DNA of 64,000 bases from Komagataeibacter xylinus NBRC 15237 (GCF_001571345.1 NZ_BCTP01000008.1:1-64000); one strand, 5' to 3'; counted from the first letter of the stretch, positions 1-8,369 are shown. Program-made: numbers and translations. Notes: generated from the sequence alone by a model not told the origin.

Positions 1-173
1 CTGCCGCCATGTATTCCCTGATCGTCACCGCGCGCCTGAACGATGTCGATCCCCAGGCATGGCTCGCTGATGTCCTGGCACGGATCAATGACATTCCCAA
101 TCCACGCCTCCATGAACTCCTGCCCTGGCACTGGAAAGCCCACCAGCAGGTCCACAATACCATCGCCGCCTGA
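1..173 (+). CDS. tnpC: IS66-family transposase, C-terminal fragment (cut by window edge)
   Basis: The open frame (codons from position 3) ends in a TGA at 171-173. Its residues AAMYSLIVTARLNDVDPQAW, then WLADVL and ELLPWHWK, are the conserved C-terminal segment of IS66-type DDE transposases (the IS66 C-terminal element). Only about 56 residues lie in the window, so whether the element is intact cannot be seen. It ends about 30 bases before a probable terminal inverted repeat at 184-203. Confidence in the family is high because the YSLI-TA-LN-VDP-AWLADVL pattern is characteristic. Confidence 0.85.
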   Translation, partial: AAMYSLIVTARLNDVDPQAWLADVLARINDIPNPRLHELLPWHWKAHQQVHNTIAA

Positions 174-203
174 ATACGCCCGCGTCTCTCGCCGGATGAT
201 TAC
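1..203 (+). mobile_element. Right end of an IS66-like insertion sequence
   Basis: The transposase tail is followed by a short stretch ending in a sequence that reads, on the minus strand from 203, GTAATCATCCGGCGAGAGAC. A GTAA terminus is usual for IS66-family ends. Right after 203 the sequence changes to AT-rich repeat DNA that matches another intergenic region of this window. The left end lies outside, so the inverted repeat and the 8-bp target duplication cannot be confirmed. Confidence 0.6.
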
Positions 204-250
204 TCTTTTTCATCAATGAGTTGTTTTTAAAACGGTGTCTGAGAAAATAA
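204..250 (-). repeat. Partial copy of an AT-rich dispersed repeat, interrupted by the IS66-like end
   Basis: Read on the minus strand, this stretch contains TTTAAAAACAACTCATTGAT followed by a run of A. The same block, with one change (AATTCATTGAT), occurs at 21514-21534, just upstream of the palindromic repeat after marC. Here the block runs directly into the IS66 terminus at 203, as expected if the IS inserted into a copy of that repeat. No gene is seen between 174 and 342. Confidence 0.5.
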
Positions 251-281
251 CAGCCTTGGCGCATGAATTGCACGACCCATG

Positions 282-316
282 AAAAAAGGCCGGGAGCACA
301 TGCCCCCGGCCTTTTT
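282..316. terminator. Bidirectional intrinsic terminator 3' of secB
   Basis: AAAAAGGCCGGG pairs with CCCGGCCTTTTT around a short loop, giving a strong GC stem flanked by A and T tracts on both sides. It lies 27 bases after the secB stop codon (secB is on the minus strand) and can also stop transcription coming from the IS side. Confidence 0.85.
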
Positions 317-342
317 GCCTGTAACCGTAACCGCCAGAAGGA

Positions 343-864
343 TCAGGCGTGGCCCGGCGTCTGGTCAAACGAGTTACGCTTGGCCTGCCACAGCGCCACG
401 AAGTCGATCGGCTGCAGCACCACGGGCGGGAACCCGCCATCACGTGTGACCTCGCTGAGGATGTTGCGCACATAGGGGAAGATCAGGCGCGGCACTTCAA
501 CGAGCAGGATCGGCTCGACGAGCTCGGCGGGCGGGTTGGTCAGGGTCACGATGCAGGCATAGGCCAGCTCGGCAATGAACACCGGACGCCCCTGCGGGCC
601 ACCTTCCTGCTGCGGCGGCTCGCTGGCCTCGGTCTTTACGGCCAGGATCACCTCAAACACCATCTGGTCGGGTTCCAGACGGTTGGCCTGCACATCGATG
701 TTGACCGAAATCTGCGGGTTGGTGCGCAGCGTTGCGAAGATTTCCGCCCCGGCGGGCACTTCGAACGAAAGATCCTTGATGTATTGCAGGTTGATCGCCA
801 GCGGCTGTGCCGGGGGGGCGGTCTGGTCGTTTTCAGGGGTGGGCGGCTTGGTCGTGTCGGACAT
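343..864 (-). CDS. secB: Protein-export chaperone SecB
   Basis: Product of 173 residues beginning MSDTTKPPTPENDQ. SecB is a cytosolic tetrameric chaperone that keeps preproteins unfolded and hands them to SecA at the Sec translocon. The body carries the usual SecB pattern: INLQYIKDLSFEVP, an acidic core with INVDVQA-type strands, an AELAYACIVTL segment, and a C-terminal stretch reading FPYVRNILSEVTRDGGFPP-VLQPIDF, which is highly characteristic. The frame is open 23 codons further upstream, but the ATG at 864 fits SecB N-termini. It is divergent from the TimA-like gene and ends at a strong bidirectional terminator. The secB/TimA/MltA/Smr order is common in alphaproteobacteria. Confidence 0.95.
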   Translation of the reverse strand: MSDTTKPPTPENDQTAPPAQPLAINLQYIKDLSFEVPAGAEIFATLRTNPQISVNIDVQANRLEPDQMVFEVILAVKTEASEPPQQEGGPQGRPVFIAELAYACIVTLTNPPAELVEPILLVEVPRLIFPYVRNILSEVTRDGGFPPVVLQPIDFVALWQAKRNSFDQTPGHA

Positions 865-1070
865 GCTTGTCTGTATTCCCCACAAGAGAGACGCAAAAGG
901 ATTTAAGGGTACCGTATTCTCTGGCCGTAGCATGGGTATGCAGGTGATGCCATACCAGCTGCCGGAATTTTAACGCCCGTCGCGCATTGTGCTGGCTCCG
1001 GGCGTTGCCTATGTTGTGACGTAGGGTAATCTTTGGCAGGCTGGCCCGCCTGCGGTAATGGACGCGCGGC

Positions 1071-1751
1071 ATGAATTTTTCTTTTGGTCATTTTCCGCTG
1101 GATCTGATTGTTCTGGGGCTGGTGGCTGTTTTTCTCGTGCTGCGGCTGCGCAGTATCCTCGGTCGCCGTGTTGGCGCCGAGCAGGCCCCCCGTCCCGTGG
1201 CGCCACCGCCCATGGCCCCCACGGTGGTGGAAACGGCGCCTGAACCACCGCCCCCCGCCGTAACCTATGACATCCCCACGCCCGATACGCGCGTAGGCGG
1301 CGTGCTGGCCCGCATCGCGGCACTCCAGCCCGATTTCACGCCAGACGGGTTTGCCAAGGGCACGGAGGCGGCCTTCCGCCAGATCGTGACCGCCTATGCG
1401 GCGGGCGACCTGAACACGCTGCGCACGCTGCTGACCGCGGCGACCTTCACGGCGTTCGAGGCCGCGATCGCGTCGCGCCAGCAGGCGGGCGAGACGCTGC
1501 GCAGCGAAATCCGCGATATTACCGATATTGCCATCATTGGCGCGGATATCGACGAGACGACAGGCCCCAATCCTGTCGCCCATGTTGAGGTGCGCATCGT
1601 GTCCGACCAGATCAGCGTCACGCTGGATGGCAATGGCCAGCCGGTGGCGGGCGTGGATGCGGTGACCGAGTTCTCCGACCTGTGGGTGTTCGAGCGTATT
1701 CTTGGCGTTAATGGTGATGGCTGGCGGCTTGGGGCAAGCCGCAGCGCGTAG
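1071..1751 (+). CDS. Tim44/TimA-family membrane-anchored adaptor protein
   Basis: 226 residues. An N-terminal hydrophobic segment (about residues 5-24, LDLIVLGLVAVFLVLRL) anchors it in the inner membrane. A proline-rich linker (about 35-65) follows, then a Tim44-like domain from about residue 70 (FAKGTEAAFRQIVTAYAAGDLNTLRTLL, later VTEFSDLWVFER). Family knowledge: Tim44 tethers Hsp70 to the mitochondrial import pore, while bacterial TimA proteins are envelope-associated and their role is unsettled. The position beside secB and mltA is conserved in alphaproteobacteria and supports the call. No strong ribosome site is visible, but the start gives a complete anchor. Function in this organism is inferred only from the family. 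Confidence 0.85.
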   Translation: MNFSFGHFPLDLIVLGLVAVFLVLRLRSILGRRVGAEQAPRPVAPPPMAPTVVETAPEPPPPAVTYDIPTPDTRVGGVLARIAALQPDFTPDGFAKGTEAAFRQIVTAYAAGDLNTLRTLLTAATFTAFEAAIASRQQAGETLRSEIRDITDIAIIGADIDETTGPNPVAHVEVRIVSDQISVTLDGNGQPVAGVDAVTEFSDLWVFERILGVNGDGWRLGASRSA

Positions 1752-1803
1752 GGTGCAGGAACGGCCTTACTTTCACCAATAAAGTCATGATAAATACATC
1801 TTT

Positions 1804-3021
1804 ATGAAAGTGTTTAAGCGTATCGCGCCGTTGTGCGCCGTAGTCGCCCTGTGCGGGTGCCATATGGAGTCTCCCACGCTGGGGGCAAAGGCACCATCGT
1901 CCCATGCCCGCGCACTCGCCTTCAGCCAGTTGCCCGGCTGGCAGGACGATGCGCTCGAAGAGGCGCTTCCCGTCTTTCTGGCTGAATGCCATAAGATCGA
2001 GAGCCTGCCGCCTGAAAGCGGGCTGGGGGGCGATGCTTCCGCGCATGCGGGCCATCAGGTGGGTGACTGGCAGGCCGCCTGCACGGCGGCCCGCGCGGTG
2101 CCGACCGGCGACCGGGCTGCTGCGCGGGCATTTTTCGAGCAATGGTTCGTGCCAACCCGCATGGCCGCGGGCAAGCGGGCGGGCGGCATGCTGTTCACCG
2201 GCTATTATGAGCCCGAGATCCGCGGTTCCCTGCGTCGTGGCGGCATTTACCAGACCCCCGTCTACCGCAGGCCGTCCGACCTGCTGCGCCAGCGTGACGC
2301 GCAGGGCAATGTCGTGACCGGGCGCCTGCATGACGGGCAGGTCGTGCCCTACTGGACCCGCGCGCAGATCGACGGCGGCGCACTCGCGCATCAAAAGCTC
2401 GAACTGCTGTGGCTGGCCGACCCGGTTGACCTGTTCTTCCTGCAGATTCAGGGTTCAGGCCGCGTGCGCCTGCCCAATGACGAGGTGGTCCGCCTTGGCT
2501 TCGATGGCCTCAATGGCCAGCCTTACGTGCCGCTGGGCCGGGCCATGGTGGCGCAGGGCCTGATTGGCAGCGATGATGTCAACATGGCCTCCATCCGGGG
2601 CTGGCTGGAAGCGAATCCGGGCAAGGCACGGGCGGTGATGGAGCAGAATCCCAATTACGTCTTCTTCCGCGAACTGCCGTCCGACAGCCCGCTGGCCGGT
2701 GCGCCGGGCGCGCTGGGCGTGCCGCTGACACCGGGGCGCTCCATGGCGGTCGACCGCTCTTACATTCCGTTGGGAAGCCCGGTATGGGTGCAGGCGCAGG
2801 TGCCGGTTGCAGGCCACATTGCTGCGTGGAACCGGCTCGATTTCGCGCAGGATCTGGGCACCGACATCAAGGGACCGGACCGGGCCGACCTGTATATGGG
2901 CTGGGGGCCAGAAGCCGCGCAGGCAGCGGGAAACCTGCATTCACCCGGCCAGATGATCCTGCTGGTGCCCCGCAGCGAACCGGGGCAGGAAAAGAAGCAC
3001 AGGCATAAACACAAACACTAG
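1804..3021 (+). CDS. mltA: Membrane-bound lytic murein transglycosylase A
   Basis: 405 residues. The N-terminus is a lipoprotein signal (MKVFKRIAPLCAVVALCGC) with a lipobox cysteine at residue 19, so the enzyme should be anchored in the outer membrane. It cleaves the MurNAc-GlcNAc bond of peptidoglycan to form 1,6-anhydromuramyl products. Seen in order: the MltA barrel domain (GYYEPEIRGSL, RIQGSGRV-like LQIQGSGRVRL), NPNYVFFRE, and the C-terminal 3D domain VDRSYIPLGSPVWV with FAQDLGTDIKGPDRADLYMG, which carries the catalytic Asp region. The C-terminus is a His/Lys-rich tail (KKHRHKHKH), unusual but short. It lies 52 bases after the TimA-like gene, probably in one operon. Confidence 0.95.
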   Translation: MKVFKRIAPLCAVVALCGCHMESPTLGAKAPSSHARALAFSQLPGWQDDALEEALPVFLAECHKIESLPPESGLGGDASAHAGHQVGDWQAACTAARAVPTGDRAAARAFFEQWFVPTRMAAGKRAGGMLFTGYYEPEIRGSLRRGGIYQTPVYRRPSDLLRQRDAQGNVVTGRLHDGQVVPYWTRAQIDGGALAHQKLELLWLADPVDLFFLQIQGSGRVRLPNDEVVRLGFDGLNGQPYVPLGRAMVAQGLIGSDDVNMASIRGWLEANPGKARAVMEQNPNYVFFRELPSDSPLAGAPGALGVPLTPGRSMAVDRSYIPLGSPVWVQAQVPVAGHIAAWNRLDFAQDLGTDIKGPDRADLYMGWGPEAAQAAGNLHSPGQMILLVPRSEPGQEKKHRHKHKH

Positions 3022-3057
3022 ATCCGCTCCGGGCGGAGTTAAGAGCGTAGCAGCATC

Positions 3058-3948
3058 ATGACAGGGCGACCCCGCGCGGGGCAGGTTTCCGCATCCACAC
3101 CCCGCCTGCCGCGGACTGTCCGTTACACCGAGGGGCCGCACCTGCTCGTGCGCGGCGACTGCCTGCGCGCGCTGCGCCGCATGGAAGCCGATAGCGTGGA
3201 TGTGGTCGTGACCTCGCCGCCCTATAATATCGGCCTGAAATACCGCACCTATCGCGACCGGCTGGAAGAGGACGGCTATCTGGACTGGATGGTCGAGATC
3301 GCGCGCGAGGTGCGGCGCGTGATGCGGCCTGACGGGTCGTTCTTCCTCAACGTGGCGGGATCATCGGCGCAGCCCTGGCTGCCGTTCGAACTGATGGTTC
3401 GGCTGCGCGAAGTGTTCGTGCTGCAAAACCATATTGCCTGGGTCAAGTCGATCTCGGTCGGCACCGACACGCATGGTCACTTCAAGCCGGTCAACAGCCA
3501 CCGTTACCTCAACCGTAACCACGAGCACCTGTTCCACCTGACCCGTGGGGGCGATGTCGGGCTGAACCGGCTCGATATTGGCGTGCCCTACATGGACAAG
3601 TCCAACATCGTGCGCCGTGGCCACCGCCAGGACCGGCGCTGCCGGGGCGATACGTGGTTCATTCCGTATGAGACGGTGCAGGGCAAGGCGCAGAAATTCC
3701 ATCATCCCGGCACGTTTCCCGTCATGCTGCCGCAGATGTGCATCCGCCTGCATGGCAAGAGCGCGCCGGTGGTGCTCGACCCCTTCATGGGCACGGGCAC
3801 CACGCTTGTCGCCGCCGTGCGCGAAGGGGGGCGGGGCATCGGAATTGATCTCGATACCATCTATGTCAATGTGGCCCGGCAGCGCGTGCGGCAAGCTATG
3901 GCGGCGGCTGAAGCGGGCGCGGACGGGATGGATGATCGAAATTATTGA
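3058..3948 (+). CDS. Orphan site-specific DNA methyltransferase (beta-class, N6-adenine or N4-cytosine)
   Basis: 296 residues. Catalytic motif IV is TSPPYNIGLKYRTY near residue 55. The AdoMet-binding motif I comes late, VLDPFMGTGTTLVAAV near residue 240, followed by GIGIDLDTIYVNVARQR. Catalytic motif before AdoMet motif defines the beta class. The TSPPY form occurs in both N4-cytosine and some N6-adenine enzymes, so the modified base cannot be decided by eye. It is not a close CcrM match, which has DPPYNLQL. No restriction endonuclease is adjacent, so it is likely an orphan. It sits between mltA and ccp, separating mltA from smr. The start at 3058 lacks a strong ribosome site. Confidence 0.85.
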   Translation: MTGRPRAGQVSASTPRLPRTVRYTEGPHLLVRGDCLRALRRMEADSVDVVVTSPPYNIGLKYRTYRDRLEEDGYLDWMVEIAREVRRVMRPDGSFFLNVAGSSAQPWLPFELMVRLREVFVLQNHIAWVKSISVGTDTHGHFKPVNSHRYLNRNHEHLFHLTRGGDVGLNRLDIGVPYMDKSNIVRRGHRQDRRCRGDTWFIPYETVQGKAQKFHHPGTFPVMLPQMCIRLHGKSAPVVLDPFMGTGTTLVAAVREGGRGIGIDLDTIYVNVARQRVRQAMAAAEAGADGMDDRNY

Positions 3949-3967
3949 TCGTTTTCATTAAAACGAT
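3948..3967. promoter_or_regulatory. Perfect 8-bp palindrome upstream of the peroxidase gene
   Basis: ATCGTTTT, a 4-base spacer CATT, then AAAACGAT. It begins on the last base of the methyltransferase stop codon and lies just before a TTGACA hexamer at 3972-3977 that could be a -35 element. No good -10 is seen at 17 bases. An operator for the peroxidase gene is the favoured reading. A weak hairpin terminator for the upstream gene is the alternative, but there is no long T tract directly after it. Confidence 0.4.
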
Positions 3968-4029
3968 TGTTTTGACAAATAATCCCCCAATCGACCAGAA
4001 CGTCCGCAGGCCAAGCGAAAGGGTTTTGC

Positions 4030-5442
4030 ATGTCGATGAGGAAGATGGTTGCGGCGGCGGTGGTGGCCGGGGGCGTGGTGTATGGCGGTACGGTCGCCTA
4101 TCTCACCCATTTTGATCACGCAACCGCGCCTGCCCCTGCGGGTGCGGGCGTGGATGCCGTGTCCGCCGCGGCACTTGATGTCGTGCGCGAGGCACGGTGT
4201 GACTATTGCCATGCGGCCAAGGTCGAACTGCCGTTCTACTTCCGCCTTCCCGTAGCGCAGCCGCTCATGAGCCGCGACCGCGCCGAGGGGCTGCGCCACT
4301 TCCGCGTGGAGCCGGTGATCGACGCGCTGCAAAATGGCGGCGTGCCCGATGAGGAAAAGCTGGCCCGCATCGAGGAAGTCATCAACCAGAACCGCATGCC
4401 TCCCACGCTGTACCTGCTCATGCACTGGCATGCCCATCTTTCCGCCAGCCAGCGCGAGAGCATGCTGGCCTGGATCGCGCAGGTGCGCCGCCAGCATTAC
4501 GCCACCGCCGGCGTTGCCGACCGCTTTGCCGCCGAACCCGTGCAGCCCATTCCCGAATCTGTCGCGGTGGATGCCAACAAGGTGGCGCTGGGCCAGCGCC
4601 TGTTCTTTGACCGCAGGCTGTCGGGTGATGAAAAGTCGAACTGCGCCTCATGCCACAGCCTGCAGCATGGCGGCGTGGATGGTCTGGTCACGGCCACCGG
4701 CATTGGCGCCCAGAAGGGGCCGATCAACGTGCCGACGGTGTTCGATGCGGGCTTCAGCAGATGGCAGTTCTGGAACGCGCGCGCCGACACGCTGGCACAG
4801 CAGGCGGCAGGCCCGGTCATGAACCCGGTCGAGATGGGGTCGCATGACTGGAGCGCCGTGACAGACCGCCTGCGCGCCGACCCGACCTACGCACCTGCGT
4901 TCGCGGCCGCCTTTGGCAGCGATACGATTGATGAAGGCACCATCACCAACGCCATCGCGGAATACGAAAAGACGCTGATCACCCCGGATAGCCGCTTTGA
5001 CCAGTATTTGAAAGGCGATGACGCAGCACTGAACACGCAGGAAAAGCATGGCTACGCGCTGTTCAAGCAGGTTGGCTGTTCCGGTTGCCATACCGGCCCG
5101 TCCATGGGTGGCCAGGCGCTTGAGCCGATGGGGCTGGAAGGCGATTATTTCGCGGCCCGTGGCGGCAAGCTGACCGATGCCGACAGGGGACGTTTCGAAG
5201 TCACGCACGACCCGGCTGACATGGAGCGCTTCAAGGTGCCCAACCTGCGCAACATCGCGCTGACCGCGCCTTACTTCCATGATGGCAGCGTCACAACGCT
5301 TGATGAGGCCGTGCGCAAGATGGCGCGCTACCAGACGCCGGACCATGACATGTCCGATCCTGACGTGGCGGATATCGTGGCCTTCCTCAACACGCTGACC
5401 GGGCGCTACCAGGGCGAGACGCTGCGCAATACGGCGCCGTGA
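4030..5442 (+). CDS. ccp: Tri-haem cytochrome c peroxidase (YhjA/Ccp-like quinol peroxidase)
   Basis: 470 residues, close to E. coli YhjA length. An N-terminal hydrophobic segment (about residues 5-25) serves as signal or membrane anchor. Three CXXCH haem-attachment sites are present: CDYCH at about residue 57, CASCH at 205 and CSGCH at 350. Ordinary bacterial CcpA enzymes have two haems. The extra N-terminal haem domain, here followed by AAKVELPFYFRLPVAQPLM, is the YhjA feature. Family knowledge: this type reduces hydrogen peroxide in the periplasm with electrons drawn from the quinol pool. MNPVEMG and the C-terminal FKVPNLRNIALTAPYFHDGS are typical of the MauG/CcpA fold. It is followed by a palindromic repeat and preceded by the palindrome at 3948. 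Confidence 0.9.
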   Translation: MSMRKMVAAAVVAGGVVYGGTVAYLTHFDHATAPAPAGAGVDAVSAAALDVVREARCDYCHAAKVELPFYFRLPVAQPLMSRDRAEGLRHFRVEPVIDALQNGGVPDEEKLARIEEVINQNRMPPTLYLLMHWHAHLSASQRESMLAWIAQVRRQHYATAGVADRFAAEPVQPIPESVAVDANKVALGQRLFFDRRLSGDEKSNCASCHSLQHGGVDGLVTATGIGAQKGPINVPTVFDAGFSRWQFWNARADTLAQQAAGPVMNPVEMGSHDWSAVTDRLRADPTYAPAFAAAFGSDTIDEGTITNAIAEYEKTLITPDSRFDQYLKGDDAALNTQEKHGYALFKQVGCSGCHTGPSMGGQALEPMGLEGDYFAARGGKLTDADRGRFEVTHDPADMERFKVPNLRNIALTAPYFHDGSVTTLDEAVRKMARYQTPDHDMSDPDVADIVAFLNTLTGRYQGETLRNTAP

Positions 5443-5445
5443 GAG

Positions 5446-5490
5446 GATAAAAGTTTTCGGGCGCCGCCTTTATCTCAAAGGGCGGCGTTC
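5446..5490 (+). repeat. Palindromic terminator-like repeat, copy A (degenerate)
   Basis: Starts GATAAAAGTTTTCGGG, four bases after the ccp stop, then a hairpin GCCGCCTTT / AAAGGGCGGC with loop ATCTC and one bulge. It matches the first half of the family consensus but lacks the GAAGC second hairpin and has no T tract after the stem, so its strength as a terminator is doubtful. Confidence 0.65.
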
Positions 5491-5617
5491 TCCCGGATGT
5501 TTTTCCCGCTGGCTTTTCAGGGCTTTTGCGCGGGTGCCATGCCTGAAAACATGGACCTTGCGGGCGCGGTATGATTCTATGCGCGCAGGCCACCGGCCCG
5601 CAGAAAGGAATCATACC

Positions 5618-6229
5618 GTGAGGCAGCGCAGACTGAACGAGGAGGAACAGGCCCTGTGGGCGGCCTTCGCGCAGGGTATTGCGCCGCTACGGACCATGCC
5701 ACGCCACACGGGCCAGACACCGCCGTCCGCACTGCCGCCCTCCGTGCCGCCCGAGGCCGACCGGCCGGGCATGAGCCGCGCGGCCATCATGCAGCGCCTT
5801 GCGCAGGGCGGCGTGCATGCGGTGCACCAGACCGCCAGCCACAGCCTGACGGTGCAGAAGGGAAAGGGCGGCGCGTTCGAGATCGGTGTGCGCAGGCCGG
5901 GGCTCGATGATACGAGCTGGCGCGGGCTGGTGAGCGGCAAGCTGCGCCCCGAGCGCAGGCTGGACCTGCACGGGCAGGTGGCGCAGACGGCGTTCCACCG
6001 CCTGCACGGCTTTCTCATTCAGGCGCATGCCGACAATGTGCGCTGTGTCGAGATCATTACCGGGCTGGGCAGCGGCCATCATGGCGGCATCCTGCGGCGC
6101 GAACTGCCGTTCTGGCTGGGGCGCGGCGATCTTGGCCGCCTGATCCTGGCGGTGGTGCACCCGCATGCGGCCAATCAGGGTGCCGTGCGCGTGCTGCTGC
6201 GCAGGCCGGGGCGCGGCGTGTACCGCTAG
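5618..6229 (+). CDS. Smr-domain protein (MutS2 C-terminal-type nuclease domain)
   Basis: 203 residues from a GTG at 5618 preceded by AGAAAGGAA. The frame stays open further upstream to 5534, but the ribosome site favours 5618. The N-terminal half is basic and low in structure (RQRRLNEEEQALW, then Pro-rich). The C-terminal Smr domain shows LDLHGQVAQTAFHRLHGFL, then VEIITGLGSGHHGGILRRELPFWL and an AVVHPHAANQGAVRVLLRR end. Smr domains nick or bind structured nucleic acids. In many alphaproteobacteria smr directly follows mltA; here a methyltransferase and a peroxidase intervene. Confidence 0.9.
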   Translation: MRQRRLNEEEQALWAAFAQGIAPLRTMPRHTGQTPPSALPPSVPPEADRPGMSRAAIMQRLAQGGVHAVHQTASHSLTVQKGKGGAFEIGVRRPGLDDTSWRGLVSGKLRPERRLDLHGQVAQTAFHRLHGFLIQAHADNVRCVEIITGLGSGHHGGILRRELPFWLGRGDLGRLILAVVHPHAANQGAVRVLLRRPGRGVYR

Positions 6230-6262
6230 AGCCGCCGCCGCGCCGCTACTACCATCGCCCCC

Positions 6263-7342
6263 TCAGCCCAGCCGCCAGGTGGGCAGGTTGGCGGCCAGCC
6301 AGCGGCGCAGGGTCATGATGCTCGAGGTATCGCCCGAGATCTGGCGCAGCGCCTCGGTTGCGTCCGTGCCGGTGAGCAGCGTGCGGCCTGCATCATGCAT
6401 CGTGGCCTGCAGGGTGCCATCATGCAGCGCCTGCGTGGTGGCCGCCCGCCACCGCGCCAGCGTGGCCGATGAGGTCAGCATGGGCAGCACCAGCGCCAGA
6501 TCCACTCCCGCGGCCCCCGCCAGCGGCTTCAGCGCCGCATGCAGCAGGCTGTTCAGCGCCGAGCGCGCATCCTGGCGCAGCCGGTCTTCCATGTTCATGA
6601 TCGTCTGGCCGGGCAGGCTGCACGGGCCGGGCCGGTCGGTCAGGGCAAACAGGGCGGGGCAGCCCGCCTGCGCCAGCGTGCTGGTCAGCGCCGCCGTCTC
6701 GGGCGTGCCCAGCGGGTCGGTAATCTGGATGACATCGACCTGGTTGTCGCGCAGGGCGGCGGCGGCGGCCTGCGGCGTGGCCAGGCCCGTAACCGGTATG
6801 GGCCGCAGCCCGAACAGCGTCATGGCCAGCACGGTGGGCAGTTCGATTCCGGTCAGGGTCGAGACGGCAATGCGCACGGGCCGGTCGCGCATGAAGCTGC
6901 CAAGGCTGCGGTGCAGTTGCGTGCGCCCGATCACGATGGGCACCGTCAGGCTGAGCAGCAACGGCAGCCAGCGGCTGTAGTCGAAATGGATGCGCGGGTC
7001 GCCGCACAGCGAGGAAACCAGCGCCGAACCGGGGGCCGCCAGCGCCATCATGCCATCGGATGCGAACTGGGAATCGAACAGGTTGGCCCCCGTCACCCCG
7101 TCCTGCCCCACCGTATCGCGCACGCCAAGCGGGGTGGGCTGGCCCAGCCCCTGGGCCAGGGCCGTGGGCAGGATGGGGCTCCAGCGTTCCGCCATGGCGC
7201 TGTGGCTGCCCGCCATGAGCAGCCCCGGCGTGCCGGAAGGAAGCTGGGGCAGGCGCTCGCGTGGAAGTTCCGAGGCCCGTGCCCCCCATGGCAGGGCGGA
7301 GCCTGCGGCCATAAGGGCCATGAAAGCCCGGCGGTTGATCAT
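6263..7342 (-). CDS. Putative periplasmic substrate-binding protein, TctC/TAXI-like
   Basis: 359 residues. The N-terminus MINRRAFMALMAAGSALPWGARAS has twin arginines before a hydrophobic stretch, so it is a possible Tat or Sec signal peptide. The body has the look of a tripartite-transporter binding protein: an early GTPGLLMAGS strand, NLFDSQFASDGMMALAAPGSALV, PIVIGRTQLHRSLGSF, then RIAVSTLTGIELPTVLAM. It is not a confident match to any one subgroup. No membrane subunits of a TRAP or TTT transporter are adjacent, so it is either an orphan receptor or something else. It follows hemF on the same strand with a gap of 118 bases. Confidence 0.5.
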   Translation of the reverse strand: MINRRAFMALMAAGSALPWGARASELPRERLPQLPSGTPGLLMAGSHSAMAERWSPILPTALAQGLGQPTPLGVRDTVGQDGVTGANLFDSQFASDGMMALAAPGSALVSSLCGDPRIHFDYSRWLPLLLSLTVPIVIGRTQLHRSLGSFMRDRPVRIAVSTLTGIELPTVLAMTLFGLRPIPVTGLATPQAAAAALRDNQVDVIQITDPLGTPETAALTSTLAQAGCPALFALTDRPGPCSLPGQTIMNMEDRLRQDARSALNSLLHAALKPLAGAAGVDLALVLPMLTSSATLARWRAATTQALHDGTLQATMHDAGRTLLTGTDATEALRQISGDTSSIMTLRRWLAANLPTWRLG

Positions 7343-7460
7343 GGCTGGCGCTGCCGGTGGGGCCTGCGCGCAACCAATGCCCTGTGGGGTTCCGCCGCAT
7401 GGGGGCGGACGGGCTGGTCAGGGCAGGGCAGGGAGCGTGAAACGGGCATGGCGGCTATTC

Positions 7461-8369
7461 TTATGGCCAGTGGACTTCCGGGGGAAGGCTCATGAGGATG
7501 GCTTCGGTGTTTCCGCCGGTCTTGAGGCCAAAAATCGTGCCACGGTCATGCAGCAGGTTGAACTCGACATACCGCCCGCGCCGGACAAGCTGCGCCTTGC
7601 GCTGCTCCTGTGTCCACGGCTCCATCATGCGGCTGCGCACGATGTCGGGATAGGTTTCCAGGAAGCCGAGCCCCACATCGCGGGTGAACGCGAAATCGGC
7701 ATCGAGGTTGCCGGTATTGAGCCGGTCATAGAAAATGCCGCCCAGGCCGCGGGCTTCATCGCGGTGGGGCAGGTAGAAGTACCTGTCGCACCATTCCTTG
7801 AAGCGCGGATAGTATTCCGGGTCATGCTTCTCGCATGCCTTGCGGAACCCGTCATGAAAGCGCGCGCCATCACTGATGGCCTCGGCACTTTCGGGGAACA
7901 TGGGCGTAATGTCGCCGCCGCCACCAAACCAGCCCTGCGTGGTGATGATCATGCGGGTGTTGAAATGGGCCGCGGGCACCAGCGGGCTGCACATATGAGC
8001 GACGAGGCTGATGCCGGTGGCAAAGAAGCGCGGGTCTTCCGACGCGCCGGGAATCGAGTCGCGGAAGCCGGGGCTGAACACCCCGCTCACGGTGGAGACA
8101 TTGACCCCCACCTTTTCAAACACGCGCCCGCGCATGAGGCTGATCACGCCGCCGCCGCCGGGCGTGCCATCGTCGTTGGTGCGCGACCACGGCTTGCGCT
8201 CGAAGCGGCCCGCTTTTTCCTTACCGGGCAGGGTGGGCGTGCCAGCGGCCACGCCCTCATCCTCGATCTGTTCAAAGGCCGTGCAGATCCGGTCGCGCAG
8301 GGTTTCAAACCAGGTCCGGGCCGTGTCCTTCAGTGCGTCGTGGGCGACGGGGGTGCGGGAAATTGTCAT
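7461..8369 (-). CDS. hemF: Oxygen-dependent coproporphyrinogen III oxidase
   Basis: 302 residues, normal for HemF. The enzyme converts coproporphyrinogen III to protoporphyrinogen IX with oxygen in haem synthesis. Seen: [41 protein letters not shown], the stretch [25 protein letters not shown] with the catalytic-site histidine and Arg, and near the end [34 protein letters not shown]. These are HemF signatures. The start ATG at 8369 has GAGACC eight bases upstream. It is divergent from the cytochrome c1 gene; both serve haem metabolism and respiration. Confidence 0.97.
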   Translation of the reverse strand: MTISRTPVAHDALKDTARTWFETLRDRICTAFEQIEDEGVAAGTPTLPGKEKAGRFERKPWSRTNDDGTPGGGGVISLMRGRVFEKVGVNVSTVSGVFSPGFRDSIPGASEDPRFFATGISLVAHMCSPLVPAAHFNTRMIITTQGWFGGGGDITPMFPESAEAISDGARFHDGFRKACEKHDPEYYPRFKEWCDRYFYLPHRDEARGLGGIFYDRLNTGNLDADFAFTRDVGLGFLETYPDIVRSRMMEPWTQEQRKAQLVRRGRYVEFNLLHDRGTIFGLKTGGNTEAILMSLPPEVHWP

